Source: JABDGC01 sp964449835 (GTDB taxonomy: Bacteria; Pseudomonadota; Gammaproteobacteria; DSM-16500). From it: 7,911 nt of DNA. A program made the position numbers and the translations under genes. The DNA is taken from assembly GCA_964449835.1 (NCBI GenBank), contig CAYVBZ010000080.1:1-7911 (forward strand), read 5' to 3'. The notes under the pieces were generated by a model, which was not told the origin of the DNA, searched no databases, and saw only the letters and a list, made by a program, of their open reading frames with translations. Below are positions 7,343-7,911 of this stretch, piece by piece. Position 1 is the stretch's first letter, and each line of letters begins with the position of its first letter.

Positions 7343-7385
7343 TATTTTATTCTGCCTCAGTTTTATTAAGATTGACGGCTAGTAT

Positions 7386-7415
7386 AATATAACCTTTATC
7401 TCACAAAACTCACAA
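7386..7415 (-). promoter_or_regulatory. Candidate putA operon promoter
   Basis: On the minus strand TTGTGA (7415-7410) lies 18 bases before TATATT (7391-7386). This would give a transcript start near 7379 and a leader of about 37 bases before the GTG. Overlapping alternatives for the -10 (TATTAT at 7389-7384, TATACT at 7386-7381) make the exact position uncertain. The -35 lies within the tandem repeat. This is inferred from sequence alone. Confidence 0.4.
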
Positions 7416-7434
7416 TCCTTACTCGCAATCCTTG
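7400..7434. repeat. 13-bp tandem repeat in the putA-hldE divergent gap
   Basis: Two adjacent 13-base units, CTCACAATCCTTA (7409-7421) and CTCGCAATCCTTG (7422-7434), differ at two positions. They are preceded directly by a shortened copy, CTCACAAAA (7400-7408). The block lies between the -10 boxes of putA and hldE and covers the candidate putA -35. It could be a binding site for a regulator that contacts one DNA face at roughly helical spacing, or just a slippage product. Confidence 0.6.
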
Positions 7435-7443
7435 CCTTTTTAA

Positions 7444-7477
7444 TGATACAATCTCCCCATTTTATTGTCCCGAGGAA
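7444..7477 (+). promoter_or_regulatory. Candidate extended -10 promoter and ribosome site of hldE
   Basis: TGATACAAT (7444-7452) matches an extended -10 (TGnTATAAT) with one mismatch in the hexamer. No good -35 lies 17 bases upstream, which is common for extended -10 promoters; that position falls in the tandem repeat. Transcription would begin near 7459. GAGGAA at 7472-7477 is the best ribosome site, 13 bases before the ATG at 7491, rather far. Confidence 0.4.
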
Positions 7478-7490
7478 CGGATCAACTGAA

Positions 7491-7911
7491 ATGAAATCAG
7501 CCTTGCCTGCGGCCTTGCCCGACTTTTCGAAAACATCCGTTCTTGTGATTGGCGATGTGATGCTGGACCGTTATTTCTTCGGAGATGCGGCGCGCATTTC
7601 GCCGGAAGCGCCTGTTCCGGTAGTCAATATTAAAGAAAGTGATGAACGTCCTGGGGGCGCTGCGAATGTGGCCTTGAATATCGCGACCCTGGGAACCAAG
7701 ACCGCCGTTCTGGGTATTACGGGCCAAGATGAAGCTGCTCAAGTATTGTCCGATCATCTGTCCGAGGCCCAGATTAAATTGGGTTTATATTGCTCTTCAG
7801 CTGCAACCACCATCACAAAACAACGCATTATTAGCCGTCATCAACAGCTAATCCGCGTCGACTTTGAAAATTCCTTTTCTGATTTGGACCACCAGGGACT
7901 GATCACCGCTT
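7491..7911 (+). CDS. hldE: D-glycero-beta-D-manno-heptose-7-phosphate kinase, N-terminal part (HldE/RfaE)
   Basis: The first 140 codons of a PfkB/ribokinase-family sugar kinase that is cut by the right edge. The N-terminus has GDVMLDRYFFG (21-31), RISPEAPVPVV (35-45), the PfkB glycine motif RPGGAANVALNIATLG (53-68), TITKQRI (107-113) and HQQLIRVDFE (117-126). These match the kinase domain of E. coli HldE almost word for word. The enzyme phosphorylates heptose 7-phosphate at C1 in the cytoplasm, en route to ADP-heptose for the LPS inner core. Most gammaproteobacterial versions also carry a C-terminal adenylyltransferase domain (about 475 residues in total). That part lies outside the window, so a kinase-only HldA/RfaE1 cannot be excluded. 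No other start codon with a better ribosome site is in frame nearby. It is divergent from putA across a 148-base gap. Confidence 0.93.
   Translation, partial: MKSALPAALPDFSKTSVLVIGDVMLDRYFFGDAARISPEAPVPVVNIKESDERPGGAANVALNIATLGTKTAVLGITGQDEAAQVLSDHLSEAQIKLGLYCSSAATTITKQRIISRHQQLIRVDFENSFSDLDHQGLITA

Overview
The window looks like an ordinary chromosomal stretch from a Gram-negative bacterium, most likely a gammaproteobacterium. The strongest clue is the start of a heptose-7-phosphate kinase gene (hldE/rfaE, LPS core synthesis), whose N-terminus resembles the E. coli protein. A short PutA and an ArnT-like membrane glycosyltransferase would fit Legionellales, but that placement is only an inference. 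Base composition is roughly balanced. I see no insertion sequence, tRNA, rRNA, CRISPR array, prophage gene or broken gene. Coding density is very high: the longest gap between genes is 148 bases (7343-7490).

Layout: (a) 1-487, minus strand: the 5' part of a GT-C membrane glycosyltransferase that runs off the left edge. (b) 556-1005, plus strand: a YbaK/ProX-type aminoacyl-tRNA deacylase, divergent from (a). (c) 1006-2112, minus: a complete type III polyketide synthase (chalcone synthase-like). Its stop codon touches the deacylase stop codon, and it has its own near-consensus promoter only a few bases before its start codon. (d) 2161-7342, minus: a three-gene operon transcribed in the order putA, CPA2 cation/proton antiporter, CDF metal-efflux pump. 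Both junctions are one-base TAATG overlaps. (e) 7491-7911, plus: hldE, divergent from putA and cut by the right edge. The putA-hldE gap contains a 13-bp tandem repeat between or overlapping the two predicted promoters.

How the genes may work together: PutA oxidises proline to glutamate and feeds electrons to the quinone pool, while the two downstream membrane proteins exchange cations for protons. Translational coupling suggests proline use and ion or metal homeostasis are expressed together, but no direct biochemical link is visible. The polyketide synthase has all its catalytic residues and no tailoring gene beside it in the window, so its product cannot be predicted. I found no clearly new multi-gene system. 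The points most worth a second look are the solitary, apparently leaderless polyketide synthase, the putA-antiporter-CDF operon, and the repeat between putA and hldE.
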